Positions 15,998-24,919 of a stretch of DNA of 64,000 bases are shown piece by piece (the stretch's first letter is position 1; every line of letters starts with the position of its first letter). Below the pieces are notes generated by a model that was not told where the DNA came from, made no database searches, and saw only the letters and a program-made list of their open reading frames with translations. The position numbers and the translations under genes were made by a program. Origin of the DNA: JAGDMS01 sp050015455 (lineage in GTDB: Bacteria > Desulfobacterota > Binatia > HRBIN30); NCBI GenBank assembly GCA_050015455.1, contig JBEKBJ010000011.1:1-64000 (forward strand), given 5' to 3'.

Positions 15998-17224
15998 CTA
16001 CTTGCCCGCCGCCCGCGCTACGCGTTTTGCGATCAGCGCTTCGATCTCCTCCGCGCTGAGGCCCGCGGCGGCGAGGATCTCGCGGGTATGTTCCCCGAGT
16101 TGCGGGTCGATGGCGTCGTGGTGGATCGGAGTGCCGCGGAACTCGAACGGTACGGTCACCACCTTGCCCCTCCCCATCCGTGGGTGCTCGATCTCGACGA
16201 TGTAGCCGTTCTCCAACGCTACCGGATCGCGCCCCAGTTCCTCATATGACTGCACGGGCGAACAGATCTGATCCTCGGCCTCGAGGCGCGCCATCCATTC
16301 GGCCGTCGTCTTGGTGAGGAAGAAGCGATCCAGTTCCACGCACAGGGCCTCCATGTTGCGCTTGCGACGACGCATATCCTTGAAGCGCTCGTCGTGTTCG
16401 AGATCCGGCCTGTCGATGGCGCGACAGAAGCCCGGCCAGCGTCGGTCTTCTACGCCGATGATGGCGAAATAACCGTCCGAGGTTTGGAACACCCGCGTCA
16501 GCACCGGTGACACTGGGTGGCCGCGGCCACGCTGCAGGCGCTTGCCCGAGAGCAACGCATAGGTCATCTCCGCTGCCTGCAACGCCAGCGCCGATCCGAA
16601 GAGCGAGAGGTCGATCTCCTGGCCGGTTCCGGTCCGATCGCGCGCTACGATGCCTGCAAGCACTGCGATCGCCAGATTCAAGGCGGCGCTGTGATCGACG
16701 ACCGCCGCGCCCGCCGGCACCGGGAAGCCGTCCCGCTCACCCGTTTGCCACACTAGCCCGCCACGCGCTTGCGCTGCGGTGTCCAGCGCAGGGTGAAATG
16801 CCTTGGGGCCGCGCTTGCCCCAGCCGCTCAAGGAGACATACACGAGCCTGGGGTTGATGCCGCGTAGGCGTTCGTAGCCGAGGTTCAGGCGCTCCATGAC
16901 CCCGGGGCGGAAGTTGTTGGCTACCGCGTCAACCTCCGTCACCAGGCGATCAATGACAGCGATGGCTTCCGGCCGTTTGAGGTCGAGCGCGATCGAGCGC
17001 TTGCCGCGATTGCAAACGTAGAAGAAGGCGCTCTGGCGATTGTCCATGGGCCCGAGTAAGTACACGTAGCGGCCCTGATCGCCGCCGGCCGTGTTTTCGA
17101 CCTTGATGACGTCGGCGCCCAGATCCGCAAGTACGGCCGTTCCCTGCCCGCCGGCCTGGACCGTGGTGAAATCGAGAATCCTGATGCCGTTAAGTGGACC
17201 GCGTGGGCTTGCTTCTTTTTCCAT
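15998..17224 (-). CDS. CaiB/BaiF family (type III) CoA-transferase
   Basis: A 408-residue single-unit type III CoA-transferase. It starts GPLNGIRILDFTTVQAGGQGTAVLADLGADVIKVEN; a middle segment ANNFRPGVMERLNLGYERL follows, and the predicted catalytic Asp is in AAVVDHSAALNLAI. These enzymes move CoA between organic acids through an aspartyl-CoA thioester intermediate. ATG 17224 has a GGAGGGAGACGAGGAA purine run upstream; a start at 17299 would add 25 unconserved residues. It is convergent with the tandem fusion, the two stops being about 38 bases apart. The donor and acceptor acids are unknown. Confidence 0.87.
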   Translation of the reverse strand: MEKEASPRGPLNGIRILDFTTVQAGGQGTAVLADLGADVIKVENTAGGDQGRYVYLLGPMDNRQSAFFYVCNRGKRSIALDLKRPEAIAVIDRLVTEVDAVANNFRPGVMERLNLGYERLRGINPRLVYVSLSGWGKRGPKAFHPALDTAAQARGGLVWQTGERDGFPVPAGAAVVDHSAALNLAIAVLAGIVARDRTGTGQEIDLSLFGSALALQAAEMTYALLSGKRLQRGRGHPVSPVLTRVFQTSDGYFAIIGVEDRRWPGFCRAIDRPDLEHDERFKDMRRRKRNMEALCVELDRFFLTKTTAEWMARLEAEDQICSPVQSYEELGRDPVALENGYIVEIEHPRMGRGKVVTVPFEFRGTPIHHDAIDPQLGEHTREILAAAGLSAEEIEALIAKRVARAAGK

Positions 17225-17393
17225 TTCCTCGTCTCCCTCCGGGAGTGTTGATTCTCTCACGCGACGCCCCTCGATGCACCGCCCAAAGACGCCGGCCACT
17301 CAGGGTCGTCCGATGCTTGCTTGAAGGCTGTTCTCCGTTCGCCGGAGCGAGAAGAAGGGGGCACTCAAAAGCTCAATTGCTGCGCCGTGGCGT

Positions 17394-18086
17394 TTACACG
17401 AGTCCGCCGGTGCCAGGGCGCAGCGCTAGGCGCGACACGGACGCCAACAGCGCCAGCCACGCAACTGCGAGGGCGAGCGGCCCCAGGTCGGCAAACGATT
17501 TCGGCGCGAGCAAGGCCAACGGCATGAGCAGAAGTGCCGGCAAACAACTAATTGCCAGCACCATCCGCCGCGGTCGTGCCTGCCATCCGGCCCATGACGC
17601 CGCCAGCGTCAGGCCAATGAACTTAGCGCGCGAGGCAACCATCAGCACCGGCATGTGGCGCTCGGCTTTCGCCAGGTCCGCGGTGATCGCCAACTGGCGC
17701 GACGTCTCATACACATCGGCGATGAGCGCGGCGATCACGATCAGGGCAACGAACCAGTAGACTCCGAGCTTTGCTTCGCTCATGACAACGAAGAGCGACA
17801 AGAGCAGGAACACGCCGTAGGTAGTTATGTAGGCGTATAGGTCGAGGCGATTCACCGCATCCATGGCCACGAGCGCGGCCTGGCGGCATGCACCCGCCGG
17901 CCCCAACGCCTCGAGCACATCGGCCACGGTCAGCGCCAACTGGAAGCGCACCAACGATGGCGTGCGTCCACCGCACGCCCGGATGGCAGCCGAGACATCC
18001 GGCAGGAGCGTGAAGGCGATGGTGATCGCGAGCGTCGCCAGGCCGGCAACCACCGCCGCCCAGGTCACGAACACATGCTTCCTCAT
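17394..18086 (-). CDS. Hypothetical multi-pass membrane protein
   Basis: The 230-residue product has roughly five or six hydrophobic segments: VTWAAVVAGLATLAITIAFTL near the N-terminus, then around ITTYGVFLLLSLFVV, VYWFVALIVIAALIA, and two near the C-terminus (ISCLPALLLMPLALLA and LALAVAWLALLASVS). No catalytic or transport motif is seen and I do not recognise the family. It stands alone, divergent from the tatA-like gene. Hydrophobicity and codon pattern make it a likely real gene. Confidence 0.65.
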   Translation of the reverse strand: MRKHVFVTWAAVVAGLATLAITIAFTLLPDVSAAIRACGGRTPSLVRFQLALTVADVLEALGPAGACRQAALVAMDAVNRLDLYAYITTYGVFLLLSLFVVMSEAKLGVYWFVALIVIAALIADVYETSRQLAITADLAKAERHMPVLMVASRAKFIGLTLAASWAGWQARPRRMVLAISCLPALLLMPLALLAPKSFADLGPLALAVAWLALLASVSRLALRPGTGGLV

Positions 18087-18229
18087 GGGCTCTTCCCCTT
18101 CCGGTATATAGCGGCGCGCAAGCGCCGGGACTCTGTATCACAAAGGCGTACGGCGTCGCCAGGAGCGCCGGCACTGGTAGGCGTGCTTTCGCTTGCGTAC
18201 AGTGCTATCGTGCCGATGGAGGAAGCACC

Positions 18230-18418
18230 ATGTTCGGCATAGGCGTCCCGGAGTTGCTCGTCATATTGGTGATTGCTCTGGTGATTTTCGGACCCGGGAA
18301 GCTTCCGGAGATCGGCAGCGCGCTTGGAAAAGGCATTCGGGATTTCAAGAAGGCCTTCGAGGGCGGCGATGACGACGTCAAGAAGGTGGAAAGCAAGCAG
18401 GACGCCGATAAGAAGTGA
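18230..18418 (+). CDS. tatA: Sec-independent translocase protein TatA/TatE
   Basis: The 62-residue protein has the TatA layout: a short N-terminal transmembrane helix in GIGVPELLVILVIALVIFG, a FGPGKLPEIG hinge, then an amphipathic helix (ALGKGIRDFKKAFEGG) and a charged acidic/lysine tail. TatA oligomers form the pore for export of folded proteins with twin-arginine signals. GGAGGAAGC sits just upstream of the ATG. No tatB or tatC is next to it, so it is an orphan tatA here. It is at the short end of the family. Confidence 0.93.
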   Translation: MFGIGVPELLVILVIALVIFGPGKLPEIGSALGKGIRDFKKAFEGGDDDVKKVESKQDADKK

Positions 18419-18431
18419 TCCGGGACCTCCG

Positions 18432-18463
18432 CCTGATCTCACGACCGCGCCGCGCAGATCAGG
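18432..18463 (+). terminator. Stem-loop after tatA
   Basis: CCTGATCT (18432-18439) and AGATCAGG (18456-18463) form a perfect 8-bp stem with a 16-base GC-rich loop, 14 bases after the tatA stop. No T-run follows, so it may be a processing or Rho-assisted end rather than a classical terminator. Confidence 0.3.
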
Positions 18464-18658
18464 GTGAGCGAACCCGATATTCCTCGCCCGCCGTTCTTGC
18501 CGGTGACGGGATCGTTCCCTTCAGTGCCGTAGGGTATTCCCTATATCCACCCCATCTTGAACATCGGCAAAGTGTGGTTACCCTACTAGTTGACGTGTAG
18601 ACGCTTCCGCCCACGACCAGATCCGGCGTCTGACAAGCTGAAAATCAGAGAGACCCAG

Positions 18659-19819
18659 ATGCGAATTGCGATGTTCTCATGGGAGACGCTCCACTCCGTT
18701 GCCGTAGGTGGCGTCGGCGCTCACGTGACGGAGCTGGCGGCGGCCCTGCATCGACAAGGGCATGAGGTGCACGTTTTCACACGTCCGGGGTACGGCGGCA
18801 GCAGCGTGCGCCAGATCGATGGGGTCTGGCATCATTACTGCGCCCATGCCACGAACGGCGATTTGGTCGGCGAGATCCAGGAGCAGTGTCGCTCCTTGGT
18901 TGGGCACTTCTTCCAGACCGAGGACCACATCGGCCATTTTGACGTTGTGCATGCGCACGACTGGCTGGCGTCCAACGCCATGGTATGGATCAAACAAGGC
19001 CGTCCCGATCACCGCGCGATCCTCACGATGCATTCGACCGAGTACGGGCGCTGCGGCAACAATTTCTGGGGCGGCACTTCGGCGCGCATCCGTGACCACG
19101 AGCGCCACGGGACGTTCTGCGCCGACCGCGTCATCGCCGTCAGCCATGCCCTGAAGGGCGAATTGCAGTGGATGTACAACTTGCCCGACTGGAAGTGCTG
19201 GATGATCTACAACGGCGTCTCGGTCCACAAGTACGACGGCTGGCTCGATCCGGGACGCATCAAGGTGGGGTACAACATTGGTCCGGTGGACCCAATGGTG
19301 TTATTCGTTGGCCGCATGTGCTTGCAGAAGGGTCCTGATCTCCTTCTGGAGGCCGTCCCGGGCCTTCTACGCCATTACCCGCACGCGAAATTCTTCTTCG
19401 TCGGGGACGGCCATATGCGCTGGAGCTTGGAGCATCGCGCCCACCAATGTGGTGTGGCCCATGCCACTCGGTTTCTCGGCTACCGTAACGGCCAGGAGCT
19501 CGTGAATCTGTACAAGGCTGCCGATGTGGTGTGCGTGCCCAGCCGCAATGAGCCGTTCGGGATCATCATCCTTGAGGCGTGGGCTGCGGGAAAGCCGGTC
19601 GTCGCCTCGCAGAGTGGCGGCCCTGGCGAGTTCGTCTGGCACGAGGTCAACGGACTGAAGATCTACCCGACGGTGGATTCCGTGGGCTGGGGCCTTGGGA
19701 CGTTATTCACCAACTTCGAGTGGGCCCGCTGGATGGGACGCAACGGCCGTACCGCCGCCGAGACGGCCTTCACCTGGGACCGTATTGCTGAGCAGACGCT
19801 AAATTGCTACCGCTCATGA
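18659..19819 (+). CDS. GT4-type glycosyltransferase (glycogen synthase/sucrose synthase-like)
   Basis: The 386-residue protein has a GT-B fold. The N-terminal part reads MRIAMFSWETLHSVAVGGVGAHVTELAAAL, with the glycine-rich donor loop, and DVVHAHDWLASNAMVWIK. The C-terminal nucleotide-sugar half includes LFVGRMCLQKGPDLLLEA and the EX7E motif in NEPFGIIILEAW. It probably transfers glucose from a nucleotide sugar, working with the GH57 enzymes downstream on an alpha-glucan. ATG 18659 was chosen because the fold starts there. It is separated from the DUF4912 gene by only 22 bases, so these genes form a unit. Confidence 0.9.
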   Translation: MRIAMFSWETLHSVAVGGVGAHVTELAAALHRQGHEVHVFTRPGYGGSSVRQIDGVWHHYCAHATNGDLVGEIQEQCRSLVGHFFQTEDHIGHFDVVHAHDWLASNAMVWIKQGRPDHRAILTMHSTEYGRCGNNFWGGTSARIRDHERHGTFCADRVIAVSHALKGELQWMYNLPDWKCWMIYNGVSVHKYDGWLDPGRIKVGYNIGPVDPMVLFVGRMCLQKGPDLLLEAVPGLLRHYPHAKFFFVGDGHMRWSLEHRAHQCGVAHATRFLGYRNGQELVNLYKAADVVCVPSRNEPFGIIILEAWAAGKPVVASQSGGPGEFVWHEVNGLKIYPTVDSVGWGLGTLFTNFEWARWMGRNGRTAAETAFTWDRIAEQTLNCYRS

Positions 19820-19841
19820 GCCCGAACGGGGGGCCGAGTTC

Positions 19842-20993
19842 ATGAATGAGGTTCAGCTCCAAAGCCGCACGCGTCCGGAATTGCTCGCGCTCGCTAGCAA
19901 GGCCCGGGTCCGGGGGCGCCACCGCATGACCAAGGACCAGCTCATGCGAGCAATCCGATCGCGGGCGACCGCCGCTTCGAGGTCCCAACGGCGTCGCAAG
20001 TCAGCGCTCTACGAAACTGAAGCAGCAGGTAGGGTAACAGCTGAGCTGTCGCCGGTTCTCGTGAAAGAGGAACAGCCAGCCTTGAAGGAGTTGACCGAAC
20101 TCCCCTCCAGCTATGGGCACACGCGGCTCACGCTTATGCCCGTCGATCCATACCACATTCACGCCTACTGGGAAGTCACAGCGCACGACCGCGAGGCCAC
20201 GATGACACGGCTCGGGCCCGAAGGTGCCAAGGCGCGCTGGGTGCTGCGGCTCTATGACCTGACTTACATTGATTTCGATGGGACCAACGCCCACGGCTAC
20301 TTCGATCAACCTATCGATCTGATCGCCGGCAACTGGTACCTAGAGCTGTGGTCGAGCGATAAGACCTACTGCGCCGATATCGGCGCCCTCGCACCTACCG
20401 GCCAATTCGAGTCGGCATGCCGCTCCAATTTCGTGCAGGTGCCGCGTGCGGAGGCGTCGCCGCACTACCGGCCCGAGTGGCTGCGCGTCGAGGGGGACTT
20501 CGACAAGGTGCAGGCCGCGGTGATCGCTGCCGAGCCCACCGCGGCCGAACAATCCGCAGCGCTCATCATGACAGCAACAATTGCCCCGTCCGCGGAGAAG
20601 CAGGCGCCCCGAGAACCGGTACCGTTTGCGGCCGAGGCCGACATTCGTCGCCACCACGCCGCGCTGGTCCCGACGGCGTGGGAGAATCGCGCCCGCGAGC
20701 CCTCGACGACGGCTGCGAACGACGCGGCACGGCGTGTCCGCCAAGACGTGCTCGGAGAAGCCCCGCCCGCCGGTGCGCGGCGCGAGGCGCATTTCCCGGA
20801 GACGGTCAGCAGCTTTGGTAGCGGTGTCTGGACGCTTGCCGGCAGGACTGCGGCGGACTTAACGCTGAACGCCGATGTGGTGATATCCGGCCGAGGCCAG
20901 CCCGGCCAAGCGATCCAAGTGAATGGCCAGTGGCTGAAGGCGGGTGCCGACGGCACGTTCAGCGTGCGGCTGGCCTTGCCGATCAAGGAGTAA
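19842..20993 (+). CDS. DUF4912-domain protein with N-terminal SAP/Rho-N-like region
   Basis: The 383-residue protein starts with a short basic helical region (RTRPELLALASKARVRGRHRMTKDQLMRAIRS), similar to SAP or Rho N-terminal modules. The central part, about 90-215, carries YGHTRLTLMPVDPYHIHAYWEV, RLYDLTYIDFDG and GNWYLELWSS, the pattern of DUF4912. After an Ala/Pro-rich linker, the C-terminus (SGRGQPGQAIQVNGQWLKAG...) resembles the same type of Ig-like end segment. Role unknown; its place between a GT4 glycosyltransferase and GH57 enzymes suggests carbohydrate sensing or complex assembly. It has no signal peptide. Confidence 0.8.
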   Translation: MNEVQLQSRTRPELLALASKARVRGRHRMTKDQLMRAIRSRATAASRSQRRRKSALYETEAAGRVTAELSPVLVKEEQPALKELTELPSSYGHTRLTLMPVDPYHIHAYWEVTAHDREATMTRLGPEGAKARWVLRLYDLTYIDFDGTNAHGYFDQPIDLIAGNWYLELWSSDKTYCADIGALAPTGQFESACRSNFVQVPRAEASPHYRPEWLRVEGDFDKVQAAVIAAEPTAAEQSAALIMTATIAPSAEKQAPREPVPFAAEADIRRHHAALVPTAWENRAREPSTTAANDAARRVRQDVLGEAPPAGARREAHFPETVSSFGSGVWTLAGRTAADLTLNADVVISGRGQPGQAIQVNGQWLKAGADGTFSVRLALPIKE

Positions 20994-21000
20994 GCAACCG

Positions 21001-22662
21001 TTGGGAGCACAGCGCGCCACGCCGGTGGGCTACCTGTCACTCGTGCTGCACGCCCACCTCCCGTTCGTCCGTCATCCTGAGCACGAAGATTTCCTCGAGG
21101 AGAATTGGCTCTACGAAGCCATCACCGAAACGTACATCCCTCTGCTGTGGGCTTTGGAAGGATTGGTCGGCGACGGCATCGATTTTCGCGTGACCATGTC
21201 GCTCACGGCTCCACTGGTCTCGATGCTAAATGACGAACTGCTCCGCCGACGGTACACCAGACGCCTCGACCGACTGTGCGAACTTGCGGAGAAGGAAGTG
21301 GAACGGACGCGGCACCTGCCGCAATTCCGCGAGACCGCTCTGATGTACCGTCAGCGCTTCTCCAAAGCCCGGTCGGATTACGCGCATCGGTGGAAGAAGG
21401 ATCTGGTGAGCGCATTCGCCCGGCTGCAACGGACGGCCAAACTGGAGATCATCGCTTGCCCTGCTACGCACGGCTTCCTGCCCGCGCTGTGCGTCAACCC
21501 GGCGGCCGTACGGGCCCAGATCCTCGTCGGAGTGCAGCACTACACAGCTACGTTCGGGTGCCGGCCTCGAGGCGTGTGGCTGCCCGAGTGCGGTTTTTAT
21601 CCGGGCATTGACATCTTGCTGCGGGAGGTGGGCCTGCGGTTCTTTTTCGTCGATACCCACGCCGTCCACAACGCGGCGAGCCGCACGCAGTACGGCCCGT
21701 ACGCTCCGCTTTACTGCCCGAGCGGTGTCGCGGCCTTCACGCGCGACGATGAGTCGTCCAAGCAGGTTTGGAGCTCGGTCGAAGGCTATCCCGGCGACTT
21801 CGACTATCGCGAGTTCTACCGTGACGTGGGATTCGAACTCGACCTGGACTACATTGGCCCATACATTCAGAAAGACGGCATCCGCGTCAACACCGGCATC
21901 AAGTACAACCGAGTCACCGGCCCCACGGAATGCAAGGAACCGTACGTACGCGGGCGGGCGCTCGACAAGGCGGCGGCCCACGCCGGCAACTTCATGTTCA
22001 ACCGGCAGCGCCAGGTGGAGTGGCTGCGCAGTTGGATGGGCCGGAAACCGATCGTGGTCGCGCCTTACGATGCCGAGCTGCTCGGACACTGGTGGTTCGA
22101 AGGACCTGAGTGGCTCGACTTTCTGTTTCGTAAGATCGCGTGCGATCAGGACACGCTGCGCCTCATCACACCGTCCGAGTACCTGGCGGAGTATCCGGTC
22201 AATCAGGTCGAGATGCCGAGCGCTTCGAGCTGGGGCTACAAGGGCTACAATGAGGTGTGGCTCAACGGGACCAACGACTGGATGTATCGCCACCTCCACA
22301 CGGCGGCGGATCGCATGGTCGAGCTGGCAACCCAGTTCTCTGCGGCTCAGGGCCTGACGCGCCGCGCGCTCGACCAGGCCGCACGCGAGCTGCTCCTGGC
22401 CCAGGCCAGCGACTGGGCATTTGTCATGAGCCGCGGCACGGTCGTGGGCTACGCCGTGCAACGGACGAAAGACCACCTGCTGCGCTTCAGCCAGTTATTC
22501 GAGATGGTCAAGACCGGCACCGTACATGAGACCTGGCTCAGCACCGTCGAGCGCAAAGATAACATTTTCCCGGAACTCGACTACAGGGTCTATCGATCCG
22601 ACTACAAGCCTTCGTTTGCGGCGAGACCCAACGGACGAACGGGATCCGAAAGAGGAACGTGA
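21001..22662 (+). CDS. GH57 1,4-alpha-glucan branching enzyme-like
   Basis: The 553-residue protein is a family 57 glycoside hydrolase with a DUF1957-type C-terminal region. It opens GYLSLVLHAHLPFVRHPEHEDFLEENWLYEAI. The predicted nucleophile is Glu196 in VWLPECGFYPG, and the acid/base is Asp357 in APYDAELLGHWWFEGP. GH57 branching enzymes form alpha-1,6 branches in glycogen-like glucans. The likely start is TTG 21001, since AAGGAG at the end of the DUF4912 gene is correctly spaced; a longer frame would overlap that gene. The next gene is only three bases away. Confidence 0.9.
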   Translation: MGAQRATPVGYLSLVLHAHLPFVRHPEHEDFLEENWLYEAITETYIPLLWALEGLVGDGIDFRVTMSLTAPLVSMLNDELLRRRYTRRLDRLCELAEKEVERTRHLPQFRETALMYRQRFSKARSDYAHRWKKDLVSAFARLQRTAKLEIIACPATHGFLPALCVNPAAVRAQILVGVQHYTATFGCRPRGVWLPECGFYPGIDILLREVGLRFFFVDTHAVHNAASRTQYGPYAPLYCPSGVAAFTRDDESSKQVWSSVEGYPGDFDYREFYRDVGFELDLDYIGPYIQKDGIRVNTGIKYNRVTGPTECKEPYVRGRALDKAAAHAGNFMFNRQRQVEWLRSWMGRKPIVVAPYDAELLGHWWFEGPEWLDFLFRKIACDQDTLRLITPSEYLAEYPVNQVEMPSASSWGYKGYNEVWLNGTNDWMYRHLHTAADRMVELATQFSAAQGLTRRALDQAARELLLAQASDWAFVMSRGTVVGYAVQRTKDHLLRFSQLFEMVKTGTVHETWLSTVERKDNIFPELDYRVYRSDYKPSFAARPNGRTGSERGT

Positions 22663-22665
22663 AAC

Positions 22666-24117
22666 ATGGATTCAATATCTGAAATCATCGACGAGCGCCC
22701 CAACATCTGCGGGTGGGAGGACCAGGTCGCGGCGATCACGAGCCGCCACGAGCCCGTCTATCTCGGGCGAACGCCAATGCACCTCGAGCGCCTGCAGTCG
22801 GCATTTGCCATCGGCTTGCACATGCATCAGCCCTTGATCCTTGGCGATGGCGATCTGCGCACCGCCCCCATCATCGGCAACCTGCAACACATGATGGAAC
22901 ACCAAGACATCGGGGACAACCACAACGCTCCTGTTTTTGCTTCGTGCTACAGCCGTACCGCTGACTTCATTCGCGAGCTGGTCGATCTGGGGCGCCAACC
23001 GCGCGTGATGCTCGACTACTCCGGTACCCTGCTGTTCGGCCTGCGGCAGATGGGCCGCGGGGACATCCTGGAGAACCTGAAAACGGTGGTGCACCATGCG
23101 CGTTACTGGCCTTGTGTGGAATGGCTCGGCACGCTTTGGGGCCACGCGGTTCCTGCCTCGACCCCCGTCCCGGACCTGGCACTGCACATGCGTGCTTGGC
23201 AACATCATTTTGCGGCCGTCTTCGGCTGGGAAGCGCTGGCGCGCGTGCGCGGATTCTCACCGCCCGAGATGAACCTCCCGAATCATCCCGACGTGTGTTT
23301 CGAATACATCAAAGCCCTGCGCGAATGCGGCTATCAGTGGCTGGCCGTGCAGGAACACACCGTCGAGGAACTCGACGGGAAGGGCCTACGGGAGCGCTAC
23401 CTGCCGCGGCGGCTCGTGGCGCGCAACAGCAGCGGCGAGGAAGTATCCATCACGGCTCTCGTCAAGACGCAGGGTTCCGACACCAAGCTCATCGGGCAGA
23501 TGCAGCCGTTCTACGAAGCCAAAGGGCTCTGCCCGCGAGAGCTGGCCGGGCGTCATGCTCCGCCGCTGACCCTGCAGATCAGTGATGGCGAGAACGGCGG
23601 CGTGATGATGAACGAGTTCCCGCCGGCCTACAAACGAGTCTGGCCGGAGATCGGCACGGAAGGGGTCGTCGGCCTTAACGGCACGGAGTACATCGAACTG
23701 CTCGGTGCCGCAGGCCTGTCAGCGGAGCAGTTTGCGCCGATCCAGCCGGTGCACCAGGGCGCGATCTGGCGGCGCGTCGGCAACAAGCCCTCCCCGGACC
23801 TCGTCGCCAAGGCGATCGAGGAGGCCAGGCGCAGCGATCACCGTTTCCACATGGAAGGCGGCTCGTGGACCAACAACCTAAGCTGGGTACGCGGCTACAA
23901 GAACGTCCTCGATCCGATCAAGGAGCTCAGCGTGCTGTTCCATGAAAAGCTGGACGGGCGCGCGGTGGACCGGCGCCGCCACGCATACCGCAACGCCCTG
24001 TATCACAACCTAGTCGCGCAGACGAGCTGCTACCGCTACTGGGGCGAGGGCCGCTGGACCGACTACGCGCGCGAAATCTGCCGGCGCGGGACGGAAATCC
24101 TGCAACACGATTTCTGA
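22666..24117 (+). CDS. GH57 family glycoside hydrolase
   Basis: A 483-residue second GH57-type enzyme. Typical segments are FAIGLHMHQPLILGDGDLRTAPIIGN, MLDYSGTLLFGLRQM, GFSPPEMNLPNHPDVCFEYIKAL with a likely nucleophile Glu, and QISDGENGGVMMNEFPPAYK, resembling the acid/base region. Family members cut or rearrange alpha-glucans in the cytoplasm; amylase- or glucanotransferase-like activity is plausible but not resolved. It follows the branching enzyme by three bases, closing a unit with GT4 and DUF4912. Confidence 0.87.
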   Translation: MDSISEIIDERPNICGWEDQVAAITSRHEPVYLGRTPMHLERLQSAFAIGLHMHQPLILGDGDLRTAPIIGNLQHMMEHQDIGDNHNAPVFASCYSRTADFIRELVDLGRQPRVMLDYSGTLLFGLRQMGRGDILENLKTVVHHARYWPCVEWLGTLWGHAVPASTPVPDLALHMRAWQHHFAAVFGWEALARVRGFSPPEMNLPNHPDVCFEYIKALRECGYQWLAVQEHTVEELDGKGLRERYLPRRLVARNSSGEEVSITALVKTQGSDTKLIGQMQPFYEAKGLCPRELAGRHAPPLTLQISDGENGGVMMNEFPPAYKRVWPEIGTEGVVGLNGTEYIELLGAAGLSAEQFAPIQPVHQGAIWRRVGNKPSPDLVAKAIEEARRSDHRFHMEGGSWTNNLSWVRGYKNVLDPIKELSVLFHEKLDGRAVDRRRHAYRNALYHNLVAQTSCYRYWGEGRWTDYAREICRRGTEILQHDF

Positions 24118-24435
24118 TAAGCACAGGATCGCCGTGCGCGTAGGTCTTCCCGTCCCTGTTCCCCCTTCCCGACAGAAGCGCGAGGTGGGTACCGACCGGC
24201 CCCCCGAGAAGGGCGGCAACTCTGGAGCACGCCCAGCAACCCTTCGCCGAAGGCTTCGGGTCGCAAGCAAACCTGTTCGCCGGAGACCCCGGGGCCGAGG
24301 GCGGAAAAGTTCGATTCGGCGGAGAAGACTGCTTGCCGGAACGCGAGCGTTGCCAATATCTCGACTGCACCTTGACGAGACGGCGGGCGCGCCGCGTGGC
24401 ATACTAGACGAAAAAAGCGCCTCCGGAGACCCCGC
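24118..24435. other. Intergenic stretch with no supported gene
   Basis: This 318-base region follows the GH57 gene. It has no convincing start-plus-domain frame on either strand. Long arginine-rich frames cross it, but their composition and lack of motifs mark them as noise. CTCCGGAGA just before 24436 could be a ribosome site for the following remnant. No terminator with a T-run was seen. Confidence 0.5.
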
Positions 24436-24792
24436 ATGCCACGCACCACCATGGAGCTTCCACACGCCGTCGAATATCTCTCGATCCTCGACGCGGAGGG
24501 CAACGTCGATACTGCAATCGAGCCTAAGCTCGATGATGCTTTGCTCTTGCGGCTGTACCGGACGATGCTGCTGGCGCGGCGCTTCAACGAGCGCATGCTA
24601 ACGCGGCCCGCATCGCCCGCGCTGTACGCCAGACTTCGAGCTTCTGACGTCATTGCTCCGCCCCGTCGGTGCGAGAGGGCGACCTGGCGGCGCGCCCGCA
24701 CCCTTTGGAACGTGCTGCAGCAGAGCCTCGGACGCGGACCGCCGCCGCCATGGCCGGCCGGGCGGGCAATGCGATCCAAAGTCGGCAGTTGA
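24436..24792 (+). pseudogene. N-terminal fragment of a pyruvate dehydrogenase E1 alpha-like gene
   Basis: The first ~55 residues (VEYLSILDAEGNVDTAIEP, LLLRLYRTMLLARRFNERML) match the start of pdhA-type E1 alpha subunits. After ERMLT the homology ends and the frame becomes Arg/Pro-rich without motifs, so the ThDP-binding region and about 80% of the gene are lost. A short DFELLTSLLRP-like frame just after the break may be a piece of another gene. No E1 beta or E2 follows. It is separate from the complete E1 genes at 9778-11740 and differs from them in sequence. Confidence 0.6.
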
Positions 24793-24919
24793 CAGTCGAG
24801 CCTTGAAAGGGTCAAAGCGGGGAAGGAATGACGGCGCCTGCAGGTAGGGAAGGCCGGAGACCGGCTTCTACGCTCTCAATCTTGAGCTGTCGACTCTCGA
24901 CGCGAGGCTGTACGTCGCC

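Noticed and set aside
21226..22476. 416-residue frame on the minus strand
   Set aside because: It lies antisense to the GH57 gene with catalytic motifs on the other strand; composition is typical of a shadow.
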